DNA of 64,000 bases from Streptomyces novaecaesareae (GTDB taxonomy: Bacteria > Actinomycetota > Actinomycetes > Streptomycetales > Streptomycetaceae), in assembly GCF_000716875.1 (NCBI RefSeq), contig NZ_JNWQ01000013.1:34218-98217 (forward strand), given 5' to 3'. Of the stretch, positions 44,191 through 53,436 are shown piece by piece (position 1 is the stretch's first letter; each line of letters starts with the position of its first letter). The notes below the pieces were generated by a model. The model was not told where the DNA came from, did not search any database, and saw only the letters and a list, made by a program, of their open reading frames with translations. A program made the position numbers and the translations under genes.

Positions 44191-45036
44191 TCAGCGTCGC
44201 GGGGTCAGCGCGAGGTCCCGCACGCTGCCCTGCACCAGCATTTTGTCCCAGGAGCCGCCGCCCTTGTCCATGGAGATCCAGTCCTGCAGGTACGAGGCCC
44301 GGGGCGCGTTCTCGTCGGTCCGGGCGTCCAGGCCCATCAGCGCGTAGTAGACGTCCATCGACTTCATGTGGATGTACCAGTGCACGCGGTCCATCGGCCC
44401 GAAGTCCTCCTCGTAGAGGAACACCGAGGCGTGCCCGGCCATGCAGAGGTTCACGTTCTCCGCGATGGTGCGGGCGAAGACTCGGGCCTCGTCGCGGTAG
44501 GAGTAGTTGAACTCCGCGGTGCGGCGCATCAGAATGCCGCAGTTGCCCGAGTGCACGATGTCTCCGGGCTCCTGCGCGGTCTGCGCCTCGGCGGGGGTGA
44601 CCACGAACGTCGGGCCGTGCGGGCCGTCGACGTTGGGGTTGACCGACGGGTCGGCGGCCATCGCCTCGGTCAGGGTGCCGTGGATTCCCCACCGGTGCGG
44701 ATGGGCGACGGTGTCCTGGACGGTGCCCTCGACGAACAGGCGGTCCCAGTCGGTCAGCTTCGGATTGCCGAAGACGCCGCCGCAGATGTCACCCTCTGCC
44801 TGGGTGAGCGTCTCGTAGTCGCTGAGCGAGCGCAGGTACATGAACAGGTGGAGCTTGTCCCGGACGCCGAAGGTCTCCTCGAACATCTGGACGGTGGCGA
44901 TTCCGGCGTGCTTCGCGTTGAGGTACTCCACCGCGTCACGCGCGGCCTGCCGGGCCGGTCCGGCCAGCCCGCCACGGAGCTGGCCGGTCCGGTGCACGAT
45001 CACTCCGGCATTCGCCGAATGCAGTTCCTCGGACAT
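44191..45036 (-). CDS. Unknown protein with two-fold internal duplication
   Basis: 281 residues from an ATG preceded by AAGGGA. The halves align: VQMFEETFGVRDKLHLFMYL and VFLYEEDFGPMDRVHWYIHM, then WDRLFVEGTVQD and WDKMLVQGSVRD. Each half looks like a ferredoxin-fold alpha/beta barrel unit of the NIPSNAP/antibiotic-monooxygenase kind, but I do not recognise the family (DUF6039 is a possibility). It is 66 bases behind the AT-oxidoreductase and probably in its operon, so it is presumably a pathway protein. Confidence 0.82.
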   Translation of the reverse strand: MSEELHSANAGVIVHRTGQLRGGLAGPARQAARDAVEYLNAKHAGIATVQMFEETFGVRDKLHLFMYLRSLSDYETLTQAEGDICGGVFGNPKLTDWDRLFVEGTVQDTVAHPHRWGIHGTLTEAMAADPSVNPNVDGPHGPTFVVTPAEAQTAQEPGDIVHSGNCGILMRRTAEFNYSYRDEARVFARTIAENVNLCMAGHASVFLYEEDFGPMDRVHWYIHMKSMDVYYALMGLDARTDENAPRASYLQDWISMDKGGGSWDKMLVQGSVRDLALTPRR

Positions 45037-45102
45037 GTGCTGAATTCCCTTCGGAAATCTCGGTGTCCTGGAACCCAATCAGCTGCCGACCGGGCGGTCT
45101 GC

Positions 45103-47397
45103 CTACTTCTGAGCATCTCCGAGATACCGGGCGGCACCGTTCATCAGCAGCTCGGCGACCTTCTCGACGTTCCGCTCCCGCCAGTCGGCGAGCGGCGTTC
45201 CGGCGACGACCCGGTTGAACGCTCCCATCGCCGGACCGCACTGGATCTGGAAGTTGGCGCGCTCGGACGCCCGACCCTGCGCGGCGAGCGCGATCGACCG
45301 GGCGAAGTACCAGCGGAACACCATCGCCATCCGGTGCCGGGGGTCGCGGGCCGCGCGTTCGAGCTCCGCCTCGCCCCCGGTCCGGCGGTGGTACGCCTGG
45401 GTCTCCTGCCAGACCTCTGCGATCGGACGGCGGAAGAAGTACTCCTCCAGCGTCGTCCGGACTCCCGGCGGGATCGCCTCCAGGCTCTCGTACGTGCGGT
45501 AGAGCTCGTAGAGTTTGTTGGCCCGGGCGGCGAACAAGGTGCCCTTGCGGACCACTTGGACCCGGGCGCCCAGTTCGAACATGTCGCCGGCCGGCGCGTA
45601 GGCGGTGTCCTGCACGTCGACTCCCGCGAGCAGTTCCTTGACCGCCTCGGACGTCCCCGCCTCCGGGGTGCACTGGTTCACCGAACCGGTCACCACGAAG
45701 TCGGCGCCCAGCAGGAACATGGCCGCGACGGCCTCCGGCGCACCGAGCCCACCGGCCGCGCCCAACCTGATCCGCCGGGGGTAGCGGTGCGCGGCGGCCA
45801 CCTCGTCGCGCAGCCTGGCCAGTGCGGGGAAGAGCGTGAGCGCCACCCCGCCGTCGGTGTGGCCGCCGGAGTCCGCCTCGACGCAGACGTCCTCGCTCAT
45901 CGGCAGCAGGGCGGCGATCTCGGCCTCCGCGGCGGTCAGTTCGCCGCGCCGTACCAGATCGGCGACCAGCGCCGGCGGCGCGGGTGCGAAGAAGGCCGCG
46001 GCCACCTCGGGCCGCGACACCTTGGCGACGATCCGGCAGCCCGCGACCGGCCCCTCGGCGCTGCGGTGCGCCCCGCTGAACCGCAGCCGCACCAGCGGCC
46101 CGGTGATCCGCGTGTAGGCGGACGCCTCGACGAAGCGCACCCGGTGCCGCAGGTAGAGCTCCACGGTGGCCGCTTCGAGCTCCGGTTCGTCCATCGGGCA
46201 CAGCAGGTTCATGCCCCACGGCCCCGGGCCCTCCTTCAGGTCGAGGATCGCCTTCTCGATCTCCGCCGGTGACAGCCCGCCGGAGCCGAAGAAGCCGAGC
46301 AGCCCGTGGTCCCCGAGCCGGCGGACCAGCTCGACGGAGGCCACACCGCGGAACATCGCGCCGGCCAGGTAGGCCAGCCGCACCCCGAAATCCCGCCGGA
46401 AGTCCGCGCTGCCCAGGCGCTCGCCCGGAAGCTCGGCGGGCACGGAGCGCTGCTCGCGGGCGGACACCGGCGCGGGCACCTGCTCCCGCCCGGGCGTCGG
46501 CACAGCGGCCGGAGCCGTACCGGAGCCGACCGGGACCGGCGCTGTGCCGGAGCCGGCCCCGGCCGCCGCCTCGCGCCAGAGGCCGCTGAGCACCCGGCCG
46601 GGCCCCAGCTCCGTCAACTCGGTGACGCCCTGCGCCATGAGGAACTCCATGCAGGACTGCCAGCGCACCGCGCTGTCGACCTGCCGGGCGAGCGTCCCGG
46701 CCACCGTGTCCGCCAGGTGGGGGAAGCCGGTGACGTTCGCCAGGACCGGAATCCTCGGCGGCCCGATCGGAAGTCCGGCGAGGAAGGCCGCGAACTCGGC
46801 GGCGGCCGGAGCCATGGCCCGCGAGTGGAAGGCCGCACTCACGTTGAGCCCCACGCACCGCACTCCGGGCATCGCCCGGAGCACGGCGCTGATCTCGGCG
46901 AGCGGTCCCGGGGGTCCGGCCAGGACGGTCTGCGTGGGCGAGTTGTGGTTGGCCAGGTCGACCTCGACGGCGCCGTGCGCGGCGATGACCTCGGCAACCC
47001 GGGCGGCTGGAAGGCCGATCACCGCGACCATCTGGCCGCCCGAGGCGGCCGCCATGAGCTCGCCACGGCGCTTGACGATGCGCAGCCCCGTCTCGAAGTC
47101 GAAGCAGCCGGCCGCGTACAACGCGTTGAGCTCGCCCAGACTGTGACCGGCCAGGTAGTCGGGCTCCGGATCGGTCTCGCGGTGTGCCAGGTAGGTGAGG
47201 GCGTTGACGACGAACAGGGCCGGCTGGGCGTGGTCGGTGCGGCGCAGCAGGCCTGCGGAGTCGTTCAGGCACAGGTCGGCGATCGAGTAGCCGAGCACCC
47301 GGTCCGCCACGGCGGTCTCCCGGGGGAAGCGGGCGAACAGCTCCCGGCCCATGCCCTTGCGCTGGCTCCCCTGACCGGGGAAGGCCCAGACTCGCAT
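45103..47397 (-). CDS. Trans-acting malonyl acyltransferase fused to PfaD-like oxidoreductase
   Basis: 764 residues. Residues 1-290 are an AT: FPGQGSQRKGMG, nucleophile AGHSLGE, and AAFHSRAM at the specificity loop, which suggests malonyl-CoA. After a Pro/Ala-rich linker, residues about 330-750 are a PfaD-type FMN oxidoreductase (GAAGGLGAPEAVAAMFLLGA, TGSVNQC). This AT-ER architecture matches LnmG and other trans-AT PKS loaders. It should charge the AT-less ACPs of the two giant PKS genes. The ER half could reduce enoyl intermediates in trans or edit chains. It starts 11 bases after the crotonase gene. Confidence 0.95.
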   Translation of the reverse strand: MRVWAFPGQGSQRKGMGRELFARFPRETAVADRVLGYSIADLCLNDSAGLLRRTDHAQPALFVVNALTYLAHRETDPEPDYLAGHSLGELNALYAAGCFDFETGLRIVKRRGELMAAASGGQMVAVIGLPAARVAEVIAAHGAVEVDLANHNSPTQTVLAGPPGPLAEISAVLRAMPGVRCVGLNVSAAFHSRAMAPAAAEFAAFLAGLPIGPPRIPVLANVTGFPHLADTVAGTLARQVDSAVRWQSCMEFLMAQGVTELTELGPGRVLSGLWREAAAGAGSGTAPVPVGSGTAPAAVPTPGREQVPAPVSAREQRSVPAELPGERLGSADFRRDFGVRLAYLAGAMFRGVASVELVRRLGDHGLLGFFGSGGLSPAEIEKAILDLKEGPGPWGMNLLCPMDEPELEAATVELYLRHRVRFVEASAYTRITGPLVRLRFSGAHRSAEGPVAGCRIVAKVSRPEVAAAFFAPAPPALVADLVRRGELTAAEAEIAALLPMSEDVCVEADSGGHTDGGVALTLFPALARLRDEVAAAHRYPRRIRLGAAGGLGAPEAVAAMFLLGADFVVTGSVNQCTPEAGTSEAVKELLAGVDVQDTAYAPAGDMFELGARVQVVRKGTLFAARANKLYELYRTYESLEAIPPGVRTTLEEYFFRRPIAEVWQETQAYHRRTGGEAELERAARDPRHRMAMVFRWYFARSIALAAQGRASERANFQIQCGPAMGAFNRVVAGTPLADWRERNVEKVAELLMNGAARYLGDAQK

Positions 47398-47408
47398 GCG
47401 TGAAGCTC

Positions 47409-48245
47409 CTAACGCTGTCGGTTCCAGGGGAACTCGGCGTGTGCCGCGAACCCGGCGATGGCCTGCCGTACGTGCTCGGTGCCGAGCAGGCGCCCGAGCT
47501 CGCCGACCGCGAGGGCCTCGTGCTCCGTGGAGATGCCGTGGAGGGCGCCGAAGTAGCGCTTCGCGTCCCGGACGGTGGTCTCGGTCAGTCGCGACGCCCG
47601 GAAGGCCAGCCGTCGGATCACCTGCGCGGGGTCGGCCGTCAGCTCGTCGACCAGATGGAACTCGCGCGCCTGGGCGGCGGTGACCGTCTGGGTGGACAGC
47701 GTCATGGCGTAGGCCTTCTGGAAGCCCACCCGGCGGATCAGGAACGGCAGGACGCAGCAGGGCAGCAGCCCCCAGAGGGCCTCGGGCAGGCTGAAGACCG
47801 ACCGCTCGGTGGCCACCACGAAGTCGGAGGCGGCGGCGAAGCCGACACCGCCTCCGGAGACCCGGCCATCGACCTCGGCGATCACGATCCTCGGCGTCGT
47901 GGTGAGGCGTTTCATCAGGCCGAAGAACCGGCGGGCCGAGTCGCTGTCCGCGCTCTCCCCGCCTGCGGTGTCCGGGCCTGCGGTGTCCGGGCCTGCGGTG
48001 TCCGGGCCCGCGCTCCCCTGGCCCGCGGTCTCCACCAGGTCCATTCCGGTACAGAAGACGCCGGACTCGCCCCGGAGCACGACGATCCGGCAGTCCGGCG
48101 CCGACTCGGCAGCGTCCAGCGCCCGGTGCAGGTCGTCCAGCATCGCGTCCGAGATGGCGTTGCCCGCCTCGGGCCGGTCGAGGCGCACGGTGACCATCGG
48201 GCCCCGGAACTCGACGTTCAGCGTGCGGTACGTCGGGGTGTGCAT
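47409..48245 (-). CDS. Enoyl-CoA hydratase/isomerase (crotonase), beta-branching
   Basis: 278 residues; the ATG shares one base with the HMGS stop (TGATG). Crotonase oxyanion-hole segments GESGVFCTGMDL and VSGGGVGFAAASDF are present. A Gly/Pro/Asp/Ala insert made of three GPDTA repeats lies near residues 80-95. With the adjacent HMGS it fits the dehydration (or decarboxylation) step of polyketide beta-branching, comparable to LnmF. Confidence 0.92.
   Translation of the reverse strand: MHTPTYRTLNVEFRGPMVTVRLDRPEAGNAISDAMLDDLHRALDAAESAPDCRIVVLRGESGVFCTGMDLVETAGQGSAGPDTAGPDTAGPDTAGGESADSDSARRFFGLMKRLTTTPRIVIAEVDGRVSGGGVGFAAASDFVVATERSVFSLPEALWGLLPCCVLPFLIRRVGFQKAYAMTLSTQTVTAAQAREFHLVDELTADPAQVIRRLAFRASRLTETTVRDAKRYFGALHGISTEHEALAVGELGRLLGTEHVRQAIAGFAAHAEFPWNRQR
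47959..48003. repeat. Three tandem 15-bp repeats in the crotonase gene
   Basis: The unit is about gcctgcggtgtccgg and encodes GPDTA. In-frame slippage repeats in a surface loop. Boundaries are approximate. Confidence 0.75.
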
Positions 48246-49471
48246 CAGGACCACCGGTACTTCCGGTGGTAGGCGTCGATCCGGTCGAGGACGAGGAGGC
48301 CCCGGCCGTCGAGCGCCCGCGCGTAGACGTCCGCGTACTCGGCCGTCGAGTCCGCCCAGTCCTTCACCCCGCCCATCCGGCGCACGCTGAGGTCGCTGAC
48401 CAGCTCGTACTCGGGGATGGTGAGCGGAACCCGCGCGGCGATCGCGTCGCGCACGCCGAACGTCCGGTCGCCGGCGCCGGCGGGGACGACCCCGCTGTAG
48501 AACTCCGAGGCGCAGCCCGATCCGTACGAGAACAGGCCGATCCGCTGCGCGGAGCGGAAGTCGCCGTGCTCCAGCAGGGAGCACAACCCGAGGTAGAGGG
48601 CGGCCGAGTAGGTGTTGCCGACCGTGCTGCAGAAGCGGAGGGAGTCCGCCAGCCGGCGCTCGAAGTCGGCGGTGATCTCGTCCTCCGGCAACCGTGCGAG
48701 CCGGCGCAGCAGCGTGCGGTGCGCGCCCTTGACCATCCCGGCGAACGGGCTGTGGAAGACGAGGTGGGCGAAGGTCGTCCGGATGTCCGCGCCCTCGACC
48801 CGGTCCGCGTACATCGCCCAGCTCTTCTGCAGTGCCTCCAGGTAGGACATCAGCGACAGGTCCGAGTCGCCCGCCTCGAAGGACGCCTCGGGACGGTAGG
48901 TGTCCATCACCTCGGCGGTGTGCAGACCGTAGGCGCCCTGGTCGGGAACGAAGACGCCCGGCCCCGCTCCGACGAGCATCGCGACCGCGCCGGCTCCTTG
49001 GGAGGGCTCCCAGTAGGTGTTGCGGTCGACCACGCCCGCGGCATCCGCGGCGATGACCAGGGCACGCCGGCCCGGGTGGCCGGCAGTGCCGATGATGCCG
49101 AGCGCGGTCCGCAGGGCGGCGGTTCCGCCGTAGCAGGCGTGCTTGACCTCGAAGGACCGGCACCGGGGGCTCAGGCCGAGGTACTCGTGGACGTAGGTGC
49201 TGATCGGCTTGGCGTAGTCGACACCCGACTCGGTGCCGACCACCAGAAGCTCGATCTGCTCCCGCTCCTCCGGCCCCAGTGCGTCGACCAGCGGCTTGGC
49301 GGCGTTCACCGCGTTGCTGATCGCGTCCTCGCAGGGAAGGTTCACCGATTTCTCGGCCATCAGGAGGTTTCCGAAACGCCCCATGTCCAGATCTCTGGTC
49401 CGGAACAGCAGGCCGACGTCCAAAGACGTGCGGCCGACGTAGGCGTTGATGGCCTGGATGCCCGTGGTCAT
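48245..49471 (-). CDS. HMG-CoA synthase-like enzyme for beta-branching
   Basis: 408 residues from an ATG with GAGGG. The Glu-Cys-His catalytic set is visible: VVGTESGVDYAKP, EVKHACYGGTAAL and FHSPFAGMVKGA. In trans-AT PKS pathways these enzymes add an acetyl- or propionyl-ACP to the beta-keto group. LnmM is the leinamycin counterpart. The expected target is the ECH-containing module of the left-edge PKS. The donor ACP and decarboxylase partner were not found in the window. Confidence 0.95.
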   Translation of the reverse strand: MTTGIQAINAYVGRTSLDVGLLFRTRDLDMGRFGNLLMAEKSVNLPCEDAISNAVNAAKPLVDALGPEEREQIELLVVGTESGVDYAKPISTYVHEYLGLSPRCRSFEVKHACYGGTAALRTALGIIGTAGHPGRRALVIAADAAGVVDRNTYWEPSQGAGAVAMLVGAGPGVFVPDQGAYGLHTAEVMDTYRPEASFEAGDSDLSLMSYLEALQKSWAMYADRVEGADIRTTFAHLVFHSPFAGMVKGAHRTLLRRLARLPEDEITADFERRLADSLRFCSTVGNTYSAALYLGLCSLLEHGDFRSAQRIGLFSYGSGCASEFYSGVVPAGAGDRTFGVRDAIAARVPLTIPEYELVSDLSVRRMGGVKDWADSTAEYADVYARALDGRGLLVLDRIDAYHRKYRWS

Positions 49472-49526
49472 ATGCCCTCGCAGTCGAACGGTTACGGAGC
49501 GAGGGGCCGGAAGAGACGAGGGTGCG

Positions 49527-49907
49527 TCAGACCAGAGCGGTGATGCAGAACGGGTGGCCGTCGAGGTCGAGCAGGACGCGCCAGCGGTCACCACCCGGCT
49601 GCTCGGCCGCGAGGGTCGCGCCCAGCTCGATGAACCTGGCCTCGGCAGTCGGGACGTCGGAGACGCTCAGGTCCAGGTGGAACTGCTGCGGCACGTCCTG
49701 GGTCGGCCACTCCGGGCGCTTGTACTCGGCGACCTTCTGGAAGCCGAGGCGTACGCCGCCACCCGACAGGTAGACGACGTTGTCGTCGGCCCAGATCTCC
49801 TCCCAGCCCAGCGCCTGCTGGTAGAAGGCGGCGAGGGTCTTGGGGTCGGGGGTGTCCAGCGAGATCGCGGCCAGCGTGGCCAGCGGGGTGGTGGTGACGT
49901 CAGACAT
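49527..49907 (-). CDS. VOC-superfamily (glyoxalase/bleomycin-resistance-like) protein
   Basis: 126 residues: DTPDPKTLAAFYQQALGWE, QFHLDLSVSD, and GHPFCI at the end, as in single-domain VOC proteins. The superfamily includes metal enzymes and drug-binding resistance proteins. It is 55 bases upstream of the HMGS gene, on the same strand, and its promoter region carries operator site 4, so it is probably the first gene of this cluster operon. Self-protection is possible but unproven. Confidence 0.88.
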   Translation of the reverse strand: MSDVTTTPLATLAAISLDTPDPKTLAAFYQQALGWEEIWADDNVVYLSGGGVRLGFQKVAEYKRPEWPTQDVPQQFHLDLSVSDVPTAEARFIELGATLAAEQPGGDRWRVLLDLDGHPFCITALV

Positions 49908-49985
49908 ACGTGTCTTCCTCTCTCACTCTCAACGGATCGGATGGGTGCTCAGCGTACAGTCGCGGCTTCCGGCGCCTCGTACAAA

Positions 49986-49991
49986 GCGTCA
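49986..49991 (-). promoter_or_regulatory. Possible -10 hexamer, VOC-HMGS operon
   Basis: GACGCT on the minus strand, exactly 22 bases past operator site 4. It has one mismatch to TAnnnT. Confidence 0.35.
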
Positions 49992-50013
49992 GATATCCGT
50001 CCACGCGATACAG

Positions 50014-50027
50014 CTCAGAGTTGAGCA
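50014..50027. promoter_or_regulatory. Palindromic operator, site 4 (GCTCAGAGTTGAGC)
   Basis: One mismatch between arms. It lies 107 bases upstream of the VOC gene, in the region divergent to the hydrolase at 50163. It marks the right limit of the apparent regulon. Confidence 0.7.
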
Positions 50028-50162
50028 TCCGGGCACCCGATCGGAGCCCGCCGACCGTGCGGGCCTGCGGAATGCGCAAAGGTGAGCGGTGGGCGATCAA
50101 GATTCGCCCTGTACTGACTCGAAGGAGAACCGTTTCACCATAGCCGGAAGGGACTCACCGCC

Positions 50163-51035
50163 ATGACCACGGGCAGCCGACGAACCGTCACGCACGCCGT
50201 CATGCACGCTTCGGACGGGACGGAGATCCCGTACCACCTCGACGGCGACGGGCCCGAGACGGTCGTCCTGCTGCACGGCGGCTACGGCTCGCCCGAGGAC
50301 TGGTCGGACCACGCCTCCCGCCTGGCCGCGGAGGGCTTCCGGGTCGTCCGGCCGTACCTGCGCGGGCACCACGGCAGCCGGCTCGCCCCGGGCACCGAGG
50401 TGACGGTGGAGCGAACCTCTCAGGACATGGTCGAACTCCTGAACCTGTTGGCCGTCGAGCGCGCCCACTTCGCCGGCTGGTCCTACGGCGGCGCCGTCGT
50501 ACTGGACACGGCCCGGGTGGCCGGGGACAGAATCCGCTCCCTCGCCCTGCTCAACACCTTCGCCGCGTTCCGCTCACAGTCGCCGGTCCGCGACCTGGGC
50601 CTGCGCCTCGCCTCGACCATGGCGGGCCAGATCTTCCGGCTGCCCCGGAAGCTCCAGGCCCGCGTCGTCCAGCGCAACATGCGGACGATGGTCGTCAACC
50701 CGGCCCGCAAGACCCGGCCCCAACTCGCCGAGGCCTTCGCCGAGTCGGTCCGGCACAACTCCCTCTCCCCCGACATCTCGGCCCTGATGAAGGCCGCCTA
50801 CCACTTCGACGCCCGCCCCTGGCTGGCCACCATCCGCGTCCCCGCCCTCGTCGTCACCGGCACCAAGGACTACATCCCGGCGGTGCTCCACCGCGAACTG
50901 GCCGCCGCCCTCCCCGAGGGCCACCTTGACGTTCTCCCCGGCGGCCGCCACACCCTGTTGTGGGACCACGCCGACTGGCTCGCCGACCACTACCTCGGCT
51001 TTCTGCGCACCGGCGCCGACCCCACCCCGGCATGA
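50163..51035 (+). CDS. Alpha/beta-hydrolase
   Basis: 290 residues; GAAGGGA before the ATG. Oxyanion HGGYGSP, nucleophile GWSYGG, acid in TGTKDYIP, His in GGRHTLLWDH. General serine hydrolase of unknown substrate. It reads away from the cluster. No -10 hexamer lies 22 bases from operator site 4 on this side, so I place it outside the regulon. Confidence 0.88.
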   Translation: MTTGSRRTVTHAVMHASDGTEIPYHLDGDGPETVVLLHGGYGSPEDWSDHASRLAAEGFRVVRPYLRGHHGSRLAPGTEVTVERTSQDMVELLNLLAVERAHFAGWSYGGAVVLDTARVAGDRIRSLALLNTFAAFRSQSPVRDLGLRLASTMAGQIFRLPRKLQARVVQRNMRTMVVNPARKTRPQLAEAFAESVRHNSLSPDISALMKAAYHFDARPWLATIRVPALVVTGTKDYIPAVLHRELAAALPEGHLDVLPGGRHTLLWDHADWLADHYLGFLRTGADPTPA

Positions 51036-51101
51036 CCGAACCGGCGCGGCGTACTTCCCCGGATCGCTGCGCCGACCCTGGTGATCGGCTGTGAGGGGTG
51101 T

Positions 51102-51131
51102 GGCGCGGACGAATCCCGGTTCGTCCGCGCC
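51102..51131 (+). terminator. Terminator hairpin after the hydrolase
   Basis: A 12-bp perfect stem GGCGCGGACGAA / TTCGTCCGCGCC with loop TCCCGG, followed by GCATTCCTTTT. Confidence 0.8.
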
Positions 51132-51239
51132 GCATTCCTTTTCCGGAATCGCGTGCACCGGAGGTCAAGAATGCGTGCGCGGGACGGCTCACCGATATCC
51201 GGGCCGCCGGTAATTTCAGGGGAGCTGAAAGGAACCATC

Positions 51240-51664
51240 ATGCAGCTCCCCCTTGAGAAGACGATCAGCGCGAAACTGATGACAGCGGAGTACGAATGGC
51301 ATGAGCTGACCGTGCGCATGAGGCATTCGCCGGACGATGCGCTGGCGGTTCGGATGGACCTCTTCGCAGCCGAGGCGGATCCGCCGGCCGCGACGTGGGT
51401 GTTCGGCCGGGATCTGCTCGCCACCGGACTCATCCTTCCGACCGGCGAGGGCGATGTACGCGTTCGGCCCCACGGTGAGGACGAGACGGACGTCGAACTC
51501 ATCTCGGGGCCGTCCTGGTGTGTCGTCAGGATGGCTTCGACCCATGTGCGCGACATGGTGGCCAGGACGCGGTCCGCCCAGGAGTGCTGGAACGACAAGG
51601 CGCAAGCCGAGCTCGACAGGGTTCTGACGGAGATCCTCTCAAGCGGCATCAGGAATGCGGATTC

Positions 51665-51668
<4 letters not shown>
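51240..51668 (+). CDS. SsgA-like sporulation/cell-division regulator (SALP family)
   Basis: 142 residues from the ATG after AAAGGAACCATC; the frame is open upstream but not coding. Features typical of the family: LTVRMRHSPDDALAVRMDLF, WVFGRDLLATGL, GDVRVRP. SALPs are confined to sporulating actinomycetes and act in septum placement and cell-wall remodelling. Not linked to the cluster. Confidence 0.9.
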
Positions 51669-52699
<1,031 letters not shown>

Positions 52700-52764
52700 T
52701 CGACCGCTCCCCCGGTCCCCCCACTCTCCACTCCCTGCTTCCGTACCCGCCGCGCGATCCCGCC

Positions 52765-52782
52765 TAGTTGAATGATAAACTA
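52765..52782. promoter_or_regulatory. Possible small operator (TAGTT-N8-AACTA)
   Basis: An AT-rich imperfect inverted repeat 47 bases before the small GNAT gene, in otherwise GC-rich DNA. It could be a MarR/HxlR-type site or simply the promoter. Confidence 0.3.
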
Positions 52783-52828
52783 AATTCCGTCACAGGCCAC
52801 CCCTGCGACCCGACCCACGGAGGCTCCG

Positions 52829-53134
52829 ATGACGACCACTGTGACCGACAACCCCGACAAGTCCCGGTTCGAGATCACCGAGGACGGCGTCCCCGCCGGA
52901 TTCGCCGAGTACCACCGCCACCAGAACGAGATCGCGTTCATCCACACCGAGATCGACCCCGCCTTCGGCGGCCGAGGCCTCGGCGGCACCCTGGCCCGCG
53001 CCGCCCTCGACAACGCCCGGGAGCAGGGCCTCGCCGTCCTCCCGTACTGCCCGTTCATCCGGGGCTGGCTCGGCAAGCACCCCGACTACGTCGACCTCGT
53101 GCCGCAGTCCCAGCGCGCCCGGTTCGGCCTGTGA
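52829..53134 (+). CDS. Small GNAT-fold acetyltransferase (YidJ/COG2388-like)
   Basis: 101 residues, CGGAGG before the ATG. The minimal GNAT domain has IDPAFGGRGLGGTLARAA (acetyl-CoA loop) and YCPFIRGWLGKHPDY at the end, typical of this short family. Substrate unknown. Confidence 0.9.
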   Translation: MTTTVTDNPDKSRFEITEDGVPAGFAEYHRHQNEIAFIHTEIDPAFGGRGLGGTLARAALDNAREQGLAVLPYCPFIRGWLGKHPDYVDLVPQSQRARFGL

Positions 53135-53205
53135 GCGCGGGCCCGCTGCTGCCCGTCACCCCGCTCAAGGCGCGCGGCCGGGTGCACCGAACCCGCTGAA
53201 CGCAC

Positions 53206-53246
53206 GAAGGGCGGGGAGGGACGAACACCGTCACTCCCCGCCCTTC
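53206..53246 (+). terminator. Terminator hairpin after the small GNAT gene
   Basis: A 13-bp stem GAAGGGCGGGGAG / CTCCCCGCCCTTC with a 15-base loop. The surrounding 302-base gap to the AraC gene holds no other gene. Confidence 0.75.
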
Positions 53247-53436
53247 TCGCGCCCGGCAGGCGAATCAGCAGACCGCCTGGACCACCTGGACCGCCTGGAG
53301 CCCGTACGCGCAGTCACCGTGCGGGGATCCACATGACCGGGGGGTCCGCCCGTCATTTGGCAGGAGCGACAGCGTCACCCGATCGGCGAGGCTGGGCCGG
53401 AGCAGCACCAGCACAGCCGACAGCGAAGGGAGCCCT

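Noticed and set aside
45101-45114. Possible sixth operator (GCCTACTTCTGAGC) before the duplicated unknown gene
   Set aside because: Only the right half matches well, and the bases are part of the AT-oxidoreductase stop region.
50163-51035. Alpha/beta-hydrolase as a cluster gene
   Set aside because: It diverges from operator site 4 but has no correctly spaced promoter hexamer on its side. It is followed by unrelated housekeeping-type genes.
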